From positions 124,001-188,000 of the forward strand of contig NZ_JALJVY010000006.1 of the NCBI RefSeq assembly GCF_024168485.1: DNA of 64,000 nucleotides. The letters are read 5' to 3'. Of the stretch, positions 45,261-54,277 are shown one piece after another (position 1 is the stretch's first letter; each line of letters starts with the position of its first letter). The notes under the pieces are model-generated. The model was not told where the DNA came from. It made no database searches and saw only the letters and a program-made list of their open reading frames with translations. Source of the stretch: Sphingobium sp. OAS761 (GTDB lineage: Bacteria; Pseudomonadota; Alphaproteobacteria; Sphingomonadales; Sphingomonadaceae). The position numbers and the translations under genes are program-made.

Positions 45261-46478
45261 TTACCAGCGCAGCTTGAGGGAGGTAAAACCCATCACCGAC
45301 CCGCCAAAGACGGATGCCTCTGCCTGGTCGGGCGCCAACTCGAAATCGGGAATATGCTTGAGCCATTCCTGCATCGAGATCATGATCTCGCGCTTGGCGA
45401 GATGCGAACCGATACAGCGATGCGGCCCTACGCCGAAGGTCACGTGATTGTTCACCTTCCGGTCCAGATCGATGCTCTGCGGATTGCTGAAGATCGAGGG
45501 ATCGCGATTGGCGACCGTGTTGGGCAGGATGATCCGGTCGTTCCGCTTGAAACGAATGCCCTTATATTCGAAATCATGCGTTACCCGGCGGTAGATATTG
45601 GACACCGCGTTGATGCGCATCAATTCCTCGATCGCCATCAGGAACGCCTGGGGGTCATCCAGCTTCGACCGGAAATAGGCCCGTGCTTCCGGCGTGGTCG
45701 CAAGGTAGCGCCAGACATAGGTCATCGTATTGGTGACAGTGTCCAGCCCCGCGACGAACAGCAGGAAACCGCAGTTGAGGATGTCGATCCATTTATGCTG
45801 GTTTCCGTCCGCATCCCGGGCGGTGACGATCGTGGAGGCGATGTCATTGCCGGGATTGCGTTCCTTCTCGCGAAACAAATCCTCCAGCACCGCATAGATG
45901 TCATTGAGATTCTGCGCGCGGGCGTCGGGATCGGTGCTGCGGAAAAAAACCTCCGACAGCGCCAGGAACTCGGGCAACCGTTCCTGCGGCAACCCGAACA
46001 GCTCCAGGAACGTGCTGGTCGGAAAGATGGATGCATAGTCCGCAATGAAATCGCACTCGCCCTTGTCGGCGAAACCGGCGATCAGCTTTTCGGCACGTTG
46101 CTGCAAATGTTCGGTCATGCGCCGTACGGCCAGCGGCGTGAACATCGGCGCGAGAAGCATGCGGAATACCGTGTGTTCCGGCGGATCGACGCCCTGCGGC
46201 ATCACAACCGGAAAAGGCTCGATCGGTGGAATCGGCGTCTGGTAGGTCGAGAATTTCTCGAAGTCGCGATAGCCCTCGACTATGTCGTCATATTTCAGGA
46301 AGACCCAATGCCCGCCATTGTGGGGCGTGTAGAAAATCGGCGGCGCGCCATCGCGGACAAGGCCGTGCCAGATTTGCGCCGGGTCCTTCAAACCTTCAGG
46401 AATCTTGAAGAAATCGAAATCGACCATCAATTCAGGCGGCACATGTTCGGGCGCCGAGGGTTGCCAGTGAAGGGTCAT
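45261..46478 (-). CDS. Cytochrome P450, P450cam-like
   Basis: A 405-residue soluble P450. The heme-binding FGVGPHRCIG gives Cys about residue 354; the ExxR helix (EELMR) and the I-helix AGLDTVTN are present. The I-helix resembles P450cam (GLDTVVN), with Thr then Val rather than the usual pair of Thr. It hydroxylates a hydrophobic substrate with O2 and two electrons. Its ATG overlaps the ferredoxin stop (ATGA). No ferredoxin reductase gene is in the window. Terpenoid or steroid hydroxylation is the natural guess. Confidence 0.9.
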   Translation of the reverse strand: MTLHWQPSAPEHVPPELMVDFDFFKIPEGLKDPAQIWHGLVRDGAPPIFYTPHNGGHWVFLKYDDIVEGYRDFEKFSTYQTPIPPIEPFPVVMPQGVDPPEHTVFRMLLAPMFTPLAVRRMTEHLQQRAEKLIAGFADKGECDFIADYASIFPTSTFLELFGLPQERLPEFLALSEVFFRSTDPDARAQNLNDIYAVLEDLFREKERNPGNDIASTIVTARDADGNQHKWIDILNCGFLLFVAGLDTVTNTMTYVWRYLATTPEARAYFRSKLDDPQAFLMAIEELMRINAVSNIYRRVTHDFEYKGIRFKRNDRIILPNTVANRDPSIFSNPQSIDLDRKVNNHVTFGVGPHRCIGSHLAKREIMISMQEWLKHIPDFELAPDQAEASVFGGSVMGFTSLKLRW

Positions 46479-46681
46479 GCCTTGGCCCCCTTCGCAATGC
46501 GCAACGCACCTTCGGGACAATTGCGTACCGCCAGGCGTACCTTCTCCTCAAGCTCCGGCGGAAATTCCGGATTTTCGATCACGACCTTTCCCTCGATCGC
46601 ATCGGTCGAAAACACTTCGGGACAAATATCCTCGCAGCGGGCATGGCCCTGGCACACGTTCAAATTCGCGACGACCTTCAT
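46475..46681 (-). CDS. Small ferredoxin, electron donor of the P450
   Basis: A 68-residue protein with cysteines at 10, 16 and 55, spaced as in [3Fe-4S] ferredoxins that serve bacterial P450s (C-x5-C, then CP near the end). An additional Cys20, just before Pro, replaces the usual Ala and raises the possibility of a [4Fe-4S] cluster. It starts at ATG 46681, since a GGGAGAG lies upstream. It is directly coupled to the P450, and both are divergent from the AraC regulator. Confidence 0.88.
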   Translation of the reverse strand: MKVVANLNVCQGHARCEDICPEVFSTDAIEGKVVIENPEFPPELEEKVRLAVRNCPEGALRIAKGAKA

Positions 46682-46818
46682 TGGCAAGCTCTCCCAGCCC
46701 TATGATTGACGTCCTGTGTATCAGTCCAACGAGGGACGACCATGGCGTGATCAGAGCAAAACTGGACTTACTGAACTGACTGCGCCATAATCCGGTTGCC
46801 CGTTTCCTGGGGATCGTC

Positions 46819-47682
46819 ATGGATTTCACGCCCACCATCCTCGAATGCGTCGCTCTACCCCAAGGCCGGGTGGAACTGGTGGAGTGGTTATGGCCTGACA
46901 TCATTGACTTCGAGAAGAAGGAATATGACCTGATGCTCGAAATGGCACTGGCGCCCCATGCCACCGATGCATCGGCTGAATTCCCGGAAATCGATCCAGG
47001 CAATCGATGCTTTGTGGGAACGCTTTTTGTCCGGTATCCAGGTATCACGATCCATGGCCGCGGCGAGGGAGGGCATATCCGCGTCCTGCGCTTCATCTTC
47101 GATGACGCGCTGGCAAGACGCATCCTGGGTGGCGTCACGCTCCCGGCGGTAACTGTGTTGCAGGGTCTGCTCGACATTCGCCGCGAAAGTCTGCGCAAGA
47201 TCATGAACCTCGTGGTGCGCGAAATGACCGCGCGGGAAGATCGATCCGCCGAAGCTCTGGCGGCGCTGCAGACGCTGGCGGCGATCGAGATCAGGCGCCT
47301 GCTCGATCAACAGGTCCATGCATCGCCGGGCGGACGGCTTGCGGCCTGGCAGTATAGGCGAATCCGCGAACGACTGGCACAGACCGGTCCGGTTCCATCC
47401 GCCGTCGAACTCGCAGCGCTGTGTGGCATCAGCGTGCGTCATCTCAATCGTCAATTTCTGGCTCTGACCGGCAGCACCGTTGGCGACTATGTGACAAATT
47501 TCTGGATTGAGCGTGCAAAGGAAATGCTGGCCGGCGATGTTCCGGTCAAGAATATCGCGTTCGTTCTCGGCTTTTCCCACCCCAACAGCTTCGCCAGGGC
47601 ATTCCGACGCGCGACCGGAGTCCCGCCACGCCGATTCCGGCAGCGCCTGTCCGGCACCATGCCCGGCGAAAACGAGGCATGA
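46819..47682 (+). CDS. AraC-family transcriptional regulator
   Basis: A 287-residue regulator with the double helix-turn-helix at the C-terminus (residues about 195-280): ELAALCGISVRHLNRQF, then VKNIAFVLGFSHPNSFARAF, and RATGVPPRRFRQ. The N-terminal 180 residues are a sensor with no standard cupin motif that I can see. It is divergent from the ferredoxin/P450 pair, separated by about 137 bases, and so is the likely regulator of that oxygenase pair. Confidence 0.85.
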   Translation: MDFTPTILECVALPQGRVELVEWLWPDIIDFEKKEYDLMLEMALAPHATDASAEFPEIDPGNRCFVGTLFVRYPGITIHGRGEGGHIRVLRFIFDDALARRILGGVTLPAVTVLQGLLDIRRESLRKIMNLVVREMTAREDRSAEALAALQTLAAIEIRRLLDQQVHASPGGRLAAWQYRRIRERLAQTGPVPSAVELAALCGISVRHLNRQFLALTGSTVGDYVTNFWIERAKEMLAGDVPVKNIAFVLGFSHPNSFARAFRRATGVPPRRFRQRLSGTMPGENEA

Positions 47683-47799
47683 ATCCGCTTCCAGATAGAT
47701 GGAAAGCTGGCCGCTCGCGTTGATTACAGACGCAAGCCAAGGTCCTGCTCTTGCCGCATGCGCGCGGCGTTCAGGCTTCGCCTTGCACGAAGGAGAGCA

Positions 47800-49137
47800 A
47801 TGCCAGAACTTTCACAGCCTGCAGCGCCGCGCATAGCCAGCGAACCGACCGCAGATGCGGGCGTGCCGCGCGAACGCGGTCCCCGCACGGCGATGCTCCT
47901 GATGCTCGCCTTCATATACAGCCTGAATTATCTGGATCGACAGATCGTCATCATCCTTCAGGAACCGATCAAGCATGATTTCCAGCTGGCCGACTGGGAA
48001 CTCGGCCTGCTGACCGGAGGCGCCTTTGGCATATTCTACACCGCCATGGGAATCCCGATCGCGAACATCATCGACAAGGGCGTCAATCGCGTCCGATTGA
48101 TAGCAGGCTTCACCGCGGTGTGGAGCATCATGACCGCAGTATGCGGCATAACCCGCAATTTTGCCCAGTTCTTTACCGCCCGCATGGGCGTCGGCCTTGC
48201 CGAGGCCGGTTTCGCACCGGCGGCACATTCGCTTATCTCCGATCTCTACGAACCGCGCGAACGTCCCGCAGCGGCCGGTCTTTTCGCCATCGGCGTCCCG
48301 ATCGGGATGATGGCAGGCCTCTCGATCGGCGGGGTGGTCGCCCAGTATGCGGACTGGCGAACGGCGCTGCTGCTCGCGGGCATCCCGGGCGTGTTGATCG
48401 CGCTGATCTTTCCCTTCGTGGCGCGCGAGCCCACCCGCGGTGGAACCGACGCGCCCGTCGCGCCCGGAACCGCGCCGGCCAGGCTGGGGTTCATGGAAGG
48501 TCTGAAACTGCTCGCGCGGCGCTCTGCCTTCGTCCACGTGATCGCCGGCAGCGCTGCCTTTTCTTTTGCGCAGGCGGGGATCGCGACCTGGTTGCCTTCC
48601 TTCCTCATCCGCACGCATGGCATGAGCCTGGCGCAGGTCGGCCTCAGTCTGGGCGTCATAAGCGGTCTGTGCGGTGCGATCGGAACCTGGTTTGGCGGAT
48701 GGCAGGGGACGCGCTTCGGCCGAGCCGGATTGCACGCCATCGTGCGCCTCCCGATCATCGGGATCGTCCTGGCTGCTCCTCTTTACGTCCTGGTACTGAA
48801 CATGGGCAGCGGCTTTGCGGCACTGATGCTGCTGGTGGCGCCAGTCCTGCTGGGCGCATTTTGGACGGCGCCATCCATCGCGCTGACCCAGAGCCTGGCG
48901 CCGGTCGCCATGCGTGCACGCGCCAGCGCCGTCTATATCGTAGCCGCCAACCTGATCGGCGTATCGATGGGGCCCCTTGTGGCGGGCGCCTTGAGCGACT
49001 GGTTCACGAACATGAACGGCGGCGATGCGGCGCGCGGATTGCGCGACGCACTCATGCTGCTCACCCTTTTCATGTTCATCGGCGCCGGGCATTGGGCCTA
49101 TGTAGGCCGCCTGCTCAAGCGCGAAGGGACAGCGTGA
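47800..49137 (+). CDS. MFS transporter, spinster-like branch
   Basis: A 445-residue protein with about 12 membrane segments. The first helix has the SLNYLDRQIVIILQEPIKHD segment characteristic of the spinster-like/anion:cation symporter branch in alphaproteobacteria. ATG 47800 follows AAGGAGAG; an earlier frame at 47758 has no site. It heads a rightward unit with the Rossmann protein at 49163. The substrate could be an organic acid from the catabolic pathway, but the family is broad. Confidence 0.82.
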   Translation: MPELSQPAAPRIASEPTADAGVPRERGPRTAMLLMLAFIYSLNYLDRQIVIILQEPIKHDFQLADWELGLLTGGAFGIFYTAMGIPIANIIDKGVNRVRLIAGFTAVWSIMTAVCGITRNFAQFFTARMGVGLAEAGFAPAAHSLISDLYEPRERPAAAGLFAIGVPIGMMAGLSIGGVVAQYADWRTALLLAGIPGVLIALIFPFVAREPTRGGTDAPVAPGTAPARLGFMEGLKLLARRSAFVHVIAGSAAFSFAQAGIATWLPSFLIRTHGMSLAQVGLSLGVISGLCGAIGTWFGGWQGTRFGRAGLHAIVRLPIIGIVLAAPLYVLVLNMGSGFAALMLLVAPVLLGAFWTAPSIALTQSLAPVAMRARASAVYIVAANLIGVSMGPLVAGALSDWFTNMNGGDAARGLRDALMLLTLFMFIGAGHWAYVGRLLKREGTA

Positions 49138-49162
49138 CACCGATATGGCAAGGAATGAAGCC

Positions 49163-49909
49163 ATGAAGCAGGCAGGTATTATCGGGGCGGGCAACATCGG
49201 CTGCGCGGTCGCCCAACGCCTGATCGCGACGGGTCACGAAGTCCGGATGGCGAACCGGCGCGGTCCTGAATCGCTCGGTGATCAGGCCAATGTCCTGGGG
49301 ATCGTTCCCGCGACACTGGAACAGGCAGCGGGCGCGCGCGACGTGGTTTTGATCGCGATACCCGAATATGCTGTCGCGGAATTGCCAGACGGATTGTTCG
49401 CGCACACCCCGGCCGATGCCATCATCCTGGACGCGGGCAACTATTACCCCGGGGTGCGGGATGGCTCGATCGCGGAAATCGACGGGGGAATGCCCGACAG
49501 CCAGTGGGTGGTCAGTCGGATCGGCCGACCGGTAATCAAGATGTTCAACATGATCCATGCGAACCGCATCGCCGAATCGCATCGCCCGGCCGGAGCGCCC
49601 GATCGCCTTTGCCTGACGATTGCAGGCGACGATCCGGAGGACAGGGCACGCGCCATCGCCTTGGCGGACAGCATCGGCTTCGACGGGTTGGACGCGGGCG
49701 CATTGACGGAGTCGTGGCGCCAGCAACCCGGGACGCCCGTCTATTGCGCCCATCTCGGCATCGATGCGGCGCGCGCTGCTCTGGCAGCGGCGCGCCGGGA
49801 CGCCGTGACCGCGGCTCGACAAGAGGCACTGGATCGCGCCCGCTCCTGGCAGGCGAACGGGGCTCAGGTCGGCCTATGGAACGCCGCAGGGCGTAGCGAT
49901 CGGGCCTAA
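49163..49909 (+). CDS. NADP-binding protein of the F420-dependent oxidoreductase family
   Basis: The protein is 248 residues. The Rossmann motif AGIIGAGNIGCAVA, then the second-strand motif VRMANRRGPES and IIDAGNYYPG-type loop, match the NADPH-dependent reductases of the F420 oxidoreductase family, which in proteobacteria use NADP and act on small keto or imine compounds. The start at 49163 has AAGGA 9 bases upstream; ATG 49145 is also in frame. It begins 26 bases after the transporter and ends in overlap with an SDR remnant. Confidence 0.75.
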   Translation: MKQAGIIGAGNIGCAVAQRLIATGHEVRMANRRGPESLGDQANVLGIVPATLEQAAGARDVVLIAIPEYAVAELPDGLFAHTPADAIILDAGNYYPGVRDGSIAEIDGGMPDSQWVVSRIGRPVIKMFNMIHANRIAESHRPAGAPDRLCLTIAGDDPEDRARAIALADSIGFDGLDAGALTESWRQQPGTPVYCAHLGIDAARAALAAARRDAVTAARQEALDRARSWQANGAQVGLWNAAGRSDRA

Positions 49910-50224
49910 CCGTCGGGATCGATCCCGTTCTCGACGAAAAAGTCCGGAGTGTTGATTATGCCAGGCGTCGCGATTGCCGCGTCTATCGAGGAACGGTCCA
50001 GGAGATCGAGCCGAACACCGATGGCGCATCCGCCCTCGGCCTGATCGCGGCGACGGTTTCGGCCACGCTGCCCGGTACGGGCTTGCGCATTCCGTCATGC
50101 ACGCCGGCCGTCGGACCATGGTCCGACCGGTGACCACTATCGCAAAGCCCGCCCGGCCGAGCGCCGATGCGATAGCGCGGCCAATGCCCCGCGTGGCGCC
50201 GACAACAAGTGCGACCTGTTGCAT
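49906..50224 (-). pseudogene. Frameshifted, truncated SDR remnant
   Basis: Leftward from ATG 50224 the first 34 codons encode a good SDR N-terminus (ALVVGATRGIGRAIAS and VTGRT). The match then continues in a second frame (GVHDGMRKPVPGSVAETV) and again in a third (GVRLDLLDRSSIDAAI), which ends TPDFF and a stop at 49906. Three frames for one alignment mean at least two indels, and the whole piece is about 105 codons, far below the usual 250. It is inactive. The gap to 50428 shows no other gene. Confidence 0.7.
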
Positions 50225-50428
50225 CCAGTCCTTCCATCCTCACCCTTGTCCTTACATGATCAGGACATGAAAATGCCGTTCCTTCACCGGGTACCGTCCG
50301 ATGTTCACGATCATCCGGTCGCACGCGGAAATCTTGCAGCATTCGATGTATTTGACCACGGACGTTGCTAATATGGGAGAAAGATATGTGATTCGCGCGT
50401 GAGGCGCGAGCTTTAAGGGAGACATGTG

Positions 50429-51358
50429 ATGGCAGTTGGCAACGCGAAACGGCAGATGGTTTCCGGTATGTCTGCTGGAGACTCGCGACCGGTAAAGCCT
50501 TTGGATTTTGACGGTCCGCTGCCTCGCCCGACCCGGGATATGGACCAGATACGCGCCGATCTGGGACGTGCAGGCTATGCCATCGCCGCTGAAGTGATCA
50601 CGCCGCAAAAGGCCAAGGAGATGCGAAATTTCCTGGCGGACGAGATCGCACGGCTGGAGGCGATCGATGTCGATAACGTGCGCGGATTCTATACCGACAA
50701 CGACGACCGCAACCGGCGTGTTTCAGGTGCGGAACTGGTCAATCGCCATCCCTTTTTCCGTGACATATTGGAGCATGAACTGCCGCTTGGCATAACTAAG
50801 GAGATATTGGGTCCGCAGACCCACGATGAATCCTACCTCATTCACAGCTATGGTGCCAACGTGACGCGGCCGGGCAGTGCGCAGCAGGGTATTCATCGCG
50901 ACCGGGGCGGCAACGTACCACTCAGCGCGGGCGCGGCACAGACGCGCTTCATCTGGTGCCTCGACGATTTCGTGGAGGAAAACGGTGCAACCAGGGTCGT
51001 TCCCGGCAGTCATCTGGATACCGAGCCGCAGTCGTGGAGCGTGCAATATGAGTCGGTCGCGGCCGAGGCCCCTGCCGGGTCTGTCCTGATTTACACCGAC
51101 CTGCTGCTGCACGGAACGGGCGCGAATGTCTCTTCCAATCTTGAGCGGGCGGGTGTCATCATCGGCTATTGCCCGCCCTGGTGGAAACCCATGATCCAGT
51201 TCCCCATGACTACCGACCCGGCCGCGATGCAGGATTCAAGCAAGACGTTGCGGCAACTCATGGGATATTCGTCGGTCGCAATCGGCTTTGACGAACCCTG
51301 GACCTTCGCGCCGCAGGCGGTGAAGGACCTGCTCGTCACGCCCGAGATGGAGTGGTGA
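50429..51358 (+). CDS. Phytanoyl-CoA dioxygenase (PhyH) family protein
   Basis: A 309-residue Fe(II)/2-oxoglutarate oxygenase. The metal motif HRD (in IHRDRGG), the distal His in LHGTGAN, and the GSVLIYTDLLL strand before it are as in PhyH proteins. The family hydroxylates methyl-branched acyl chains or other lipids and terpenoids. ATG 50429 follows AAGGGA. It is monocistronic, with hairpin-rich DNA downstream. Alpha-hydroxylation of a branched intermediate would fit this cluster, but the family is functionally diverse. Confidence 0.88.
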   Translation: MAVGNAKRQMVSGMSAGDSRPVKPLDFDGPLPRPTRDMDQIRADLGRAGYAIAAEVITPQKAKEMRNFLADEIARLEAIDVDNVRGFYTDNDDRNRRVSGAELVNRHPFFRDILEHELPLGITKEILGPQTHDESYLIHSYGANVTRPGSAQQGIHRDRGGNVPLSAGAAQTRFIWCLDDFVEENGATRVVPGSHLDTEPQSWSVQYESVAAEAPAGSVLIYTDLLLHGTGANVSSNLERAGVIIGYCPPWWKPMIQFPMTTDPAAMQDSSKTLRQLMGYSSVAIGFDEPWTFAPQAVKDLLVTPEMEW

Positions 51359-51555
51359 GGCTCACCAGCCCGACCGCGCTGGTGTAGAATATACGGTCCG
51401 GCCCCTCACGGGCGCCGGACAGTGCGCCACGATTTGGGCCGTGCGTGCCGACAAGGTCGGGTAATCTACGCAGATTTGCATCATAGACGGTTGTCCCACG
51501 CCAAACTCCGCAATACGGATAGCCCAGCTCTACGAGAATTTGGGAGAGATGGATC

Positions 51556-52419
51556 GTGACCGACCTCAGCTATGAATCAACCAGCCGGTTCCTCGAAACG
51601 GCGAACGGAAAGCTTCATTATCATGAAGCCGGCACCGGCACCGCGCTGCTGCTGTTGCACGGATCGGGCATCGGCGTGTCGGGATGGGCCAATTTCGGCG
51701 CCAACCTGTCCTTCTTTTCGACCCATTTCCGCACGATCATTCTCGACGCGCCCGGCTACGGCCAGAGCGCGCCGGTGGCGGGCGACCCGGTCCAGGTGGC
51801 GGTGGATGCCTGCGTTGCGTTGCTCGACGGCCTGGACATCGACAAAGCGCACGTCATCGGTAACAGCTATGGCGGCATTGTGGGCGGCAATTTCGCCGCA
51901 AAGCACCCGGACCGGGTGGACCATTATGTGACGATCGGTGGCATCGGCTATAACCTGACATCCGCCTTCCCCAGCGAAGGGCTGACCCGGTTGGTCGATT
52001 TCGTGGAGGAGCCGACCCGCGAACGACTGATCGCCTGGCTGCATTCGATGGTCTACGACAAATCGATCATCACCGACGAGTTGGTCGATGCGCGGATGAA
52101 GCAGGCGCTGGACCCGGTGACCATGGAAAGCAGCAAGAAGATATATACCCGCGCGGCACTCGGCTTCATCGCCAGCGCGATCAGCGGTCCCGAAGGGGCG
52201 CAGCGGCTTGACTATCTGGCCCGTATTCAGGCACCGACCCTCATCACCTGGGGACGCGACGACAAGGTCAATCCGCTCGATGGGGCGCTCTTGCCCATGC
52301 GGATGATACCGGACGCGACACTGCATGTTTTCCCCCGTTGCGGCCATTGGGCGATGATCGAACGCAAGGCGGAATTCGAGACGCTGGTTCTGGGCTTTCT
52401 CACCGGCCAGGCGGGCTGA
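51556..52419 (+). CDS. Alpha/beta hydrolase of the meta-cleavage product hydrolase type
   Basis: A 287-residue protein starting at GTG 51556 after GGGAGAG. The oxyanion segment LHGSGIGVSGWANF is typical of C-C bond hydrolases such as BphD, MhpC and HsaD, and the nucleophile motif is GNSYGG with Ser104. A WGRDDKVNP Asp region and CGHWAMIE His complete the triad. In steroid and aromatic pathways these cleave the ring-opened product of an extradiol dioxygenase, but no such dioxygenase is present in the window. The upstream gap 51359-51555 holds only hairpins. Confidence 0.85.
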   Translation: MTDLSYESTSRFLETANGKLHYHEAGTGTALLLLHGSGIGVSGWANFGANLSFFSTHFRTIILDAPGYGQSAPVAGDPVQVAVDACVALLDGLDIDKAHVIGNSYGGIVGGNFAAKHPDRVDHYVTIGGIGYNLTSAFPSEGLTRLVDFVEEPTRERLIAWLHSMVYDKSIITDELVDARMKQALDPVTMESSKKIYTRAALGFIASAISGPEGAQRLDYLARIQAPTLITWGRDDKVNPLDGALLPMRMIPDATLHVFPRCGHWAMIERKAEFETLVLGFLTGQAG

Positions 52420-52453
52420 CAGCGCGACGCGCTGATAACGAGTTCTGAAAGAC

Positions 52454-52483
52454 CACAGGCGCGAGCATCCGCTCGCGCCTGTG
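52454..52483 (+). terminator. Strong hairpin after the hydrolase gene
   Basis: CACAGGCGCGAGC (52454-52466) and GCTCGCGCCTGTG (52471-52483) are perfect 13-bp arms with a 4-base loop, 35 bases after the stop. No T-tract follows, so termination may be inefficient or Rho-dependent. Confidence 0.6.
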
Positions 52484-52586
52484 TCGCATCTGGTCTTCCG
52501 GAATTATTCAACCAAATATTTGTATGATACATCTATCTTGCTATTCGAAGTCGAAGATGAGTCGATAAGGATAGAGGATAGCCGGC

Positions 52587-54257
52587 ATGCAGCACGATCT
52601 CGTCATCAAGGGCGGCACCGTGATCGATGGAACGGGCACGCCCGGCTTTGTAGCGGATCTGGGCATCGTCGACGGTCGGATCTCCGAAGTAGGTCAGGGA
52701 CTGGAAGGCAAGGAAGAGCTTGACGCGACCGGCCAGATCGTCGCGCCCGGCTTTGTCGACGTGCATACCCATTACGACCCGCAGGTGCTCTGGGATCGCC
52801 AGCTCACCCCGTCTTCCTGGCATGGCGTCACTTCGGTCGTGGCCGGCAATTGCGGTTTCAGCGTCGCGCCGGTGAAGCCGGAAGGACGCGAGATACTGAT
52901 CGGGACGCTCGAGAAGGTCGAGGACATGGATGCCGACGCAATGCGCAGCGGCATTACATGGGATTTCGAAAGTTACGGCGACTATCTCGATTCCCTGAAA
53001 CGCGCCGGCCTGGCGATCAATTTCGGCGGCTATGTGGGCCATACCCCCATACGCATCCACATAATGGGCGAGGAAGGATGTGAACGCGAAGCGACGCCGC
53101 ATGAGATCGCCGAAATGAAAGCTCTGGTCGCCCGTTCCATCCGGGAGGGCGCGTTGGGATTTTCGACCGACCGGGCCGGCTTCATTCTTGGCTATAAGGG
53201 CAAGCCCGTTCCGTCGGTCGTAGCCACGCAGGAGGAAACCGAGGCGTTGATGAGCGTTCCGGCGGAAATAGGGCAAGGCATCGCGCATATCGCACCGGGG
53301 GAAAATTATGCCTGGTTGCCCGCTTTCCAGCGTCGCATAGGCGGTATGATCAACTGGTCCGCGATCCTGGCCTATCCGCATGGGTCCGGCCGCGATTATT
53401 CCCCGAAAGCGGCCCTGCTGGCGCAAGCAAAAGCCGAAGGAGCTGCGCTGGTAGGTCAGGTTACCTGCCGTCCCATCATCCAGCTCCTGTCACTGAAAAC
53501 GCCCTATTCCTATTCCAACCTGCCCGCCTTTCCCGAAATATTGGCCGCAGCGCCGGATGAGCGCGCCACATTGTATAGCGATCCCGACTGGCGCGCGCGG
53601 CTGCACGCGGGCCTTGACCAGCCCAATGTGCTGCAACCGCGCTGGAACCTGATGCGGGTCGCGGAGACGACCCGGCACCGCGCCTTGCTGGGCCGTTCGA
53701 TTGCCGACCTCGCCGCCGAACGGCAGGCCCGGCCTTTCGATGTCATGATAGATCTTTCACTCGAGGACGATCTCGACACTCGGTTCAGCGTGACGTTCGC
53801 CAATGACGACGAGGACGCCGTCGCGGCGCTGCTGAAGGGTGACAATTGCATCATCGGGCTGTCGGATGCAGGCGCCCATGCGGCGCAGATCTGCGACGCG
53901 GTGCTGCCGACCGACTTCCTGTCGCGCTGGGTGCGCGATCGCGCGATCATGCCGATCGAACAGGGAGTTCGCAAACTGACCGGCGAGCTGGCCGACGTGA
54001 TGCGCATCGACCGCGGTTATCTGAAACCCGACATGCCGGCCGATATTGTCGTCTTCGACCTGGACCAGTTGGAGGTTGGACCGATCCGGCGTGTGCATGA
54101 TTTCCCCGGCGGTGCCGACCGTCTGATCGCCGACGCGCCGCGCGGCATCGCGCATATCCTGATCAACGGCGTGCCGATCCGTCGCAATGGCGCAATCGAT
54201 CGAGACGGGCTGGCATGCGCCCCCGGCCAGATCCTGCGCAGCCGTCCCGCCGCCTGA
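52587..54257 (+). CDS. N-acyl-D-amino-acid deacylase / amidohydrolase-3 family protein
   Basis: A 556-residue TIM-barrel metallohydrolase. The binuclear zinc motif VDVHTHYDPQ is near residue 60, GNCGFSVAP follows, and late SDAGAHAAQ gives another metal ligand; a C-terminal beta-sandwich surrounds the ends. The family removes acyl groups from D-amino acids or opens cyclic amides, imides and lactones. It heads the rightward pair with the frameshifted amidohydrolase, 20 bases upstream of it. In this context ring opening of a cyclic product is as likely as amino-acid deacylation. Confidence 0.82.
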   Translation: MQHDLVIKGGTVIDGTGTPGFVADLGIVDGRISEVGQGLEGKEELDATGQIVAPGFVDVHTHYDPQVLWDRQLTPSSWHGVTSVVAGNCGFSVAPVKPEGREILIGTLEKVEDMDADAMRSGITWDFESYGDYLDSLKRAGLAINFGGYVGHTPIRIHIMGEEGCEREATPHEIAEMKALVARSIREGALGFSTDRAGFILGYKGKPVPSVVATQEETEALMSVPAEIGQGIAHIAPGENYAWLPAFQRRIGGMINWSAILAYPHGSGRDYSPKAALLAQAKAEGAALVGQVTCRPIIQLLSLKTPYSYSNLPAFPEILAAAPDERATLYSDPDWRARLHAGLDQPNVLQPRWNLMRVAETTRHRALLGRSIADLAAERQARPFDVMIDLSLEDDLDTRFSVTFANDDEDAVAALLKGDNCIIGLSDAGAHAAQICDAVLPTDFLSRWVRDRAIMPIEQGVRKLTGELADVMRIDRGYLKPDMPADIVVFDLDQLEVGPIRRVHDFPGGADRLIADAPRGIAHILINGVPIRRNGAIDRDGLACAPGQILRSRPAA

Positions 54258-54277
54258 CGACATAAAGGAGCATAGCC

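Noticed and set aside
50380..50425. GC-rich inverted segment (CGCGC...GCGCG) before the PhyH gene, considered as a riboswitch or regulatory RNA.
   Set aside because: The stem is only about 5 bp, with no conserved riboswitch feature. It may be chance in GC-rich DNA.
51359..51555. Hairpin-rich gap considered as a small RNA or attenuator.
   Set aside because: The CACCAGC/GCTGGTG and TCCGGC/GCCGGA stems have no T-tract and no recognised RNA family; probably a 3' end stabiliser of the PhyH transcript.
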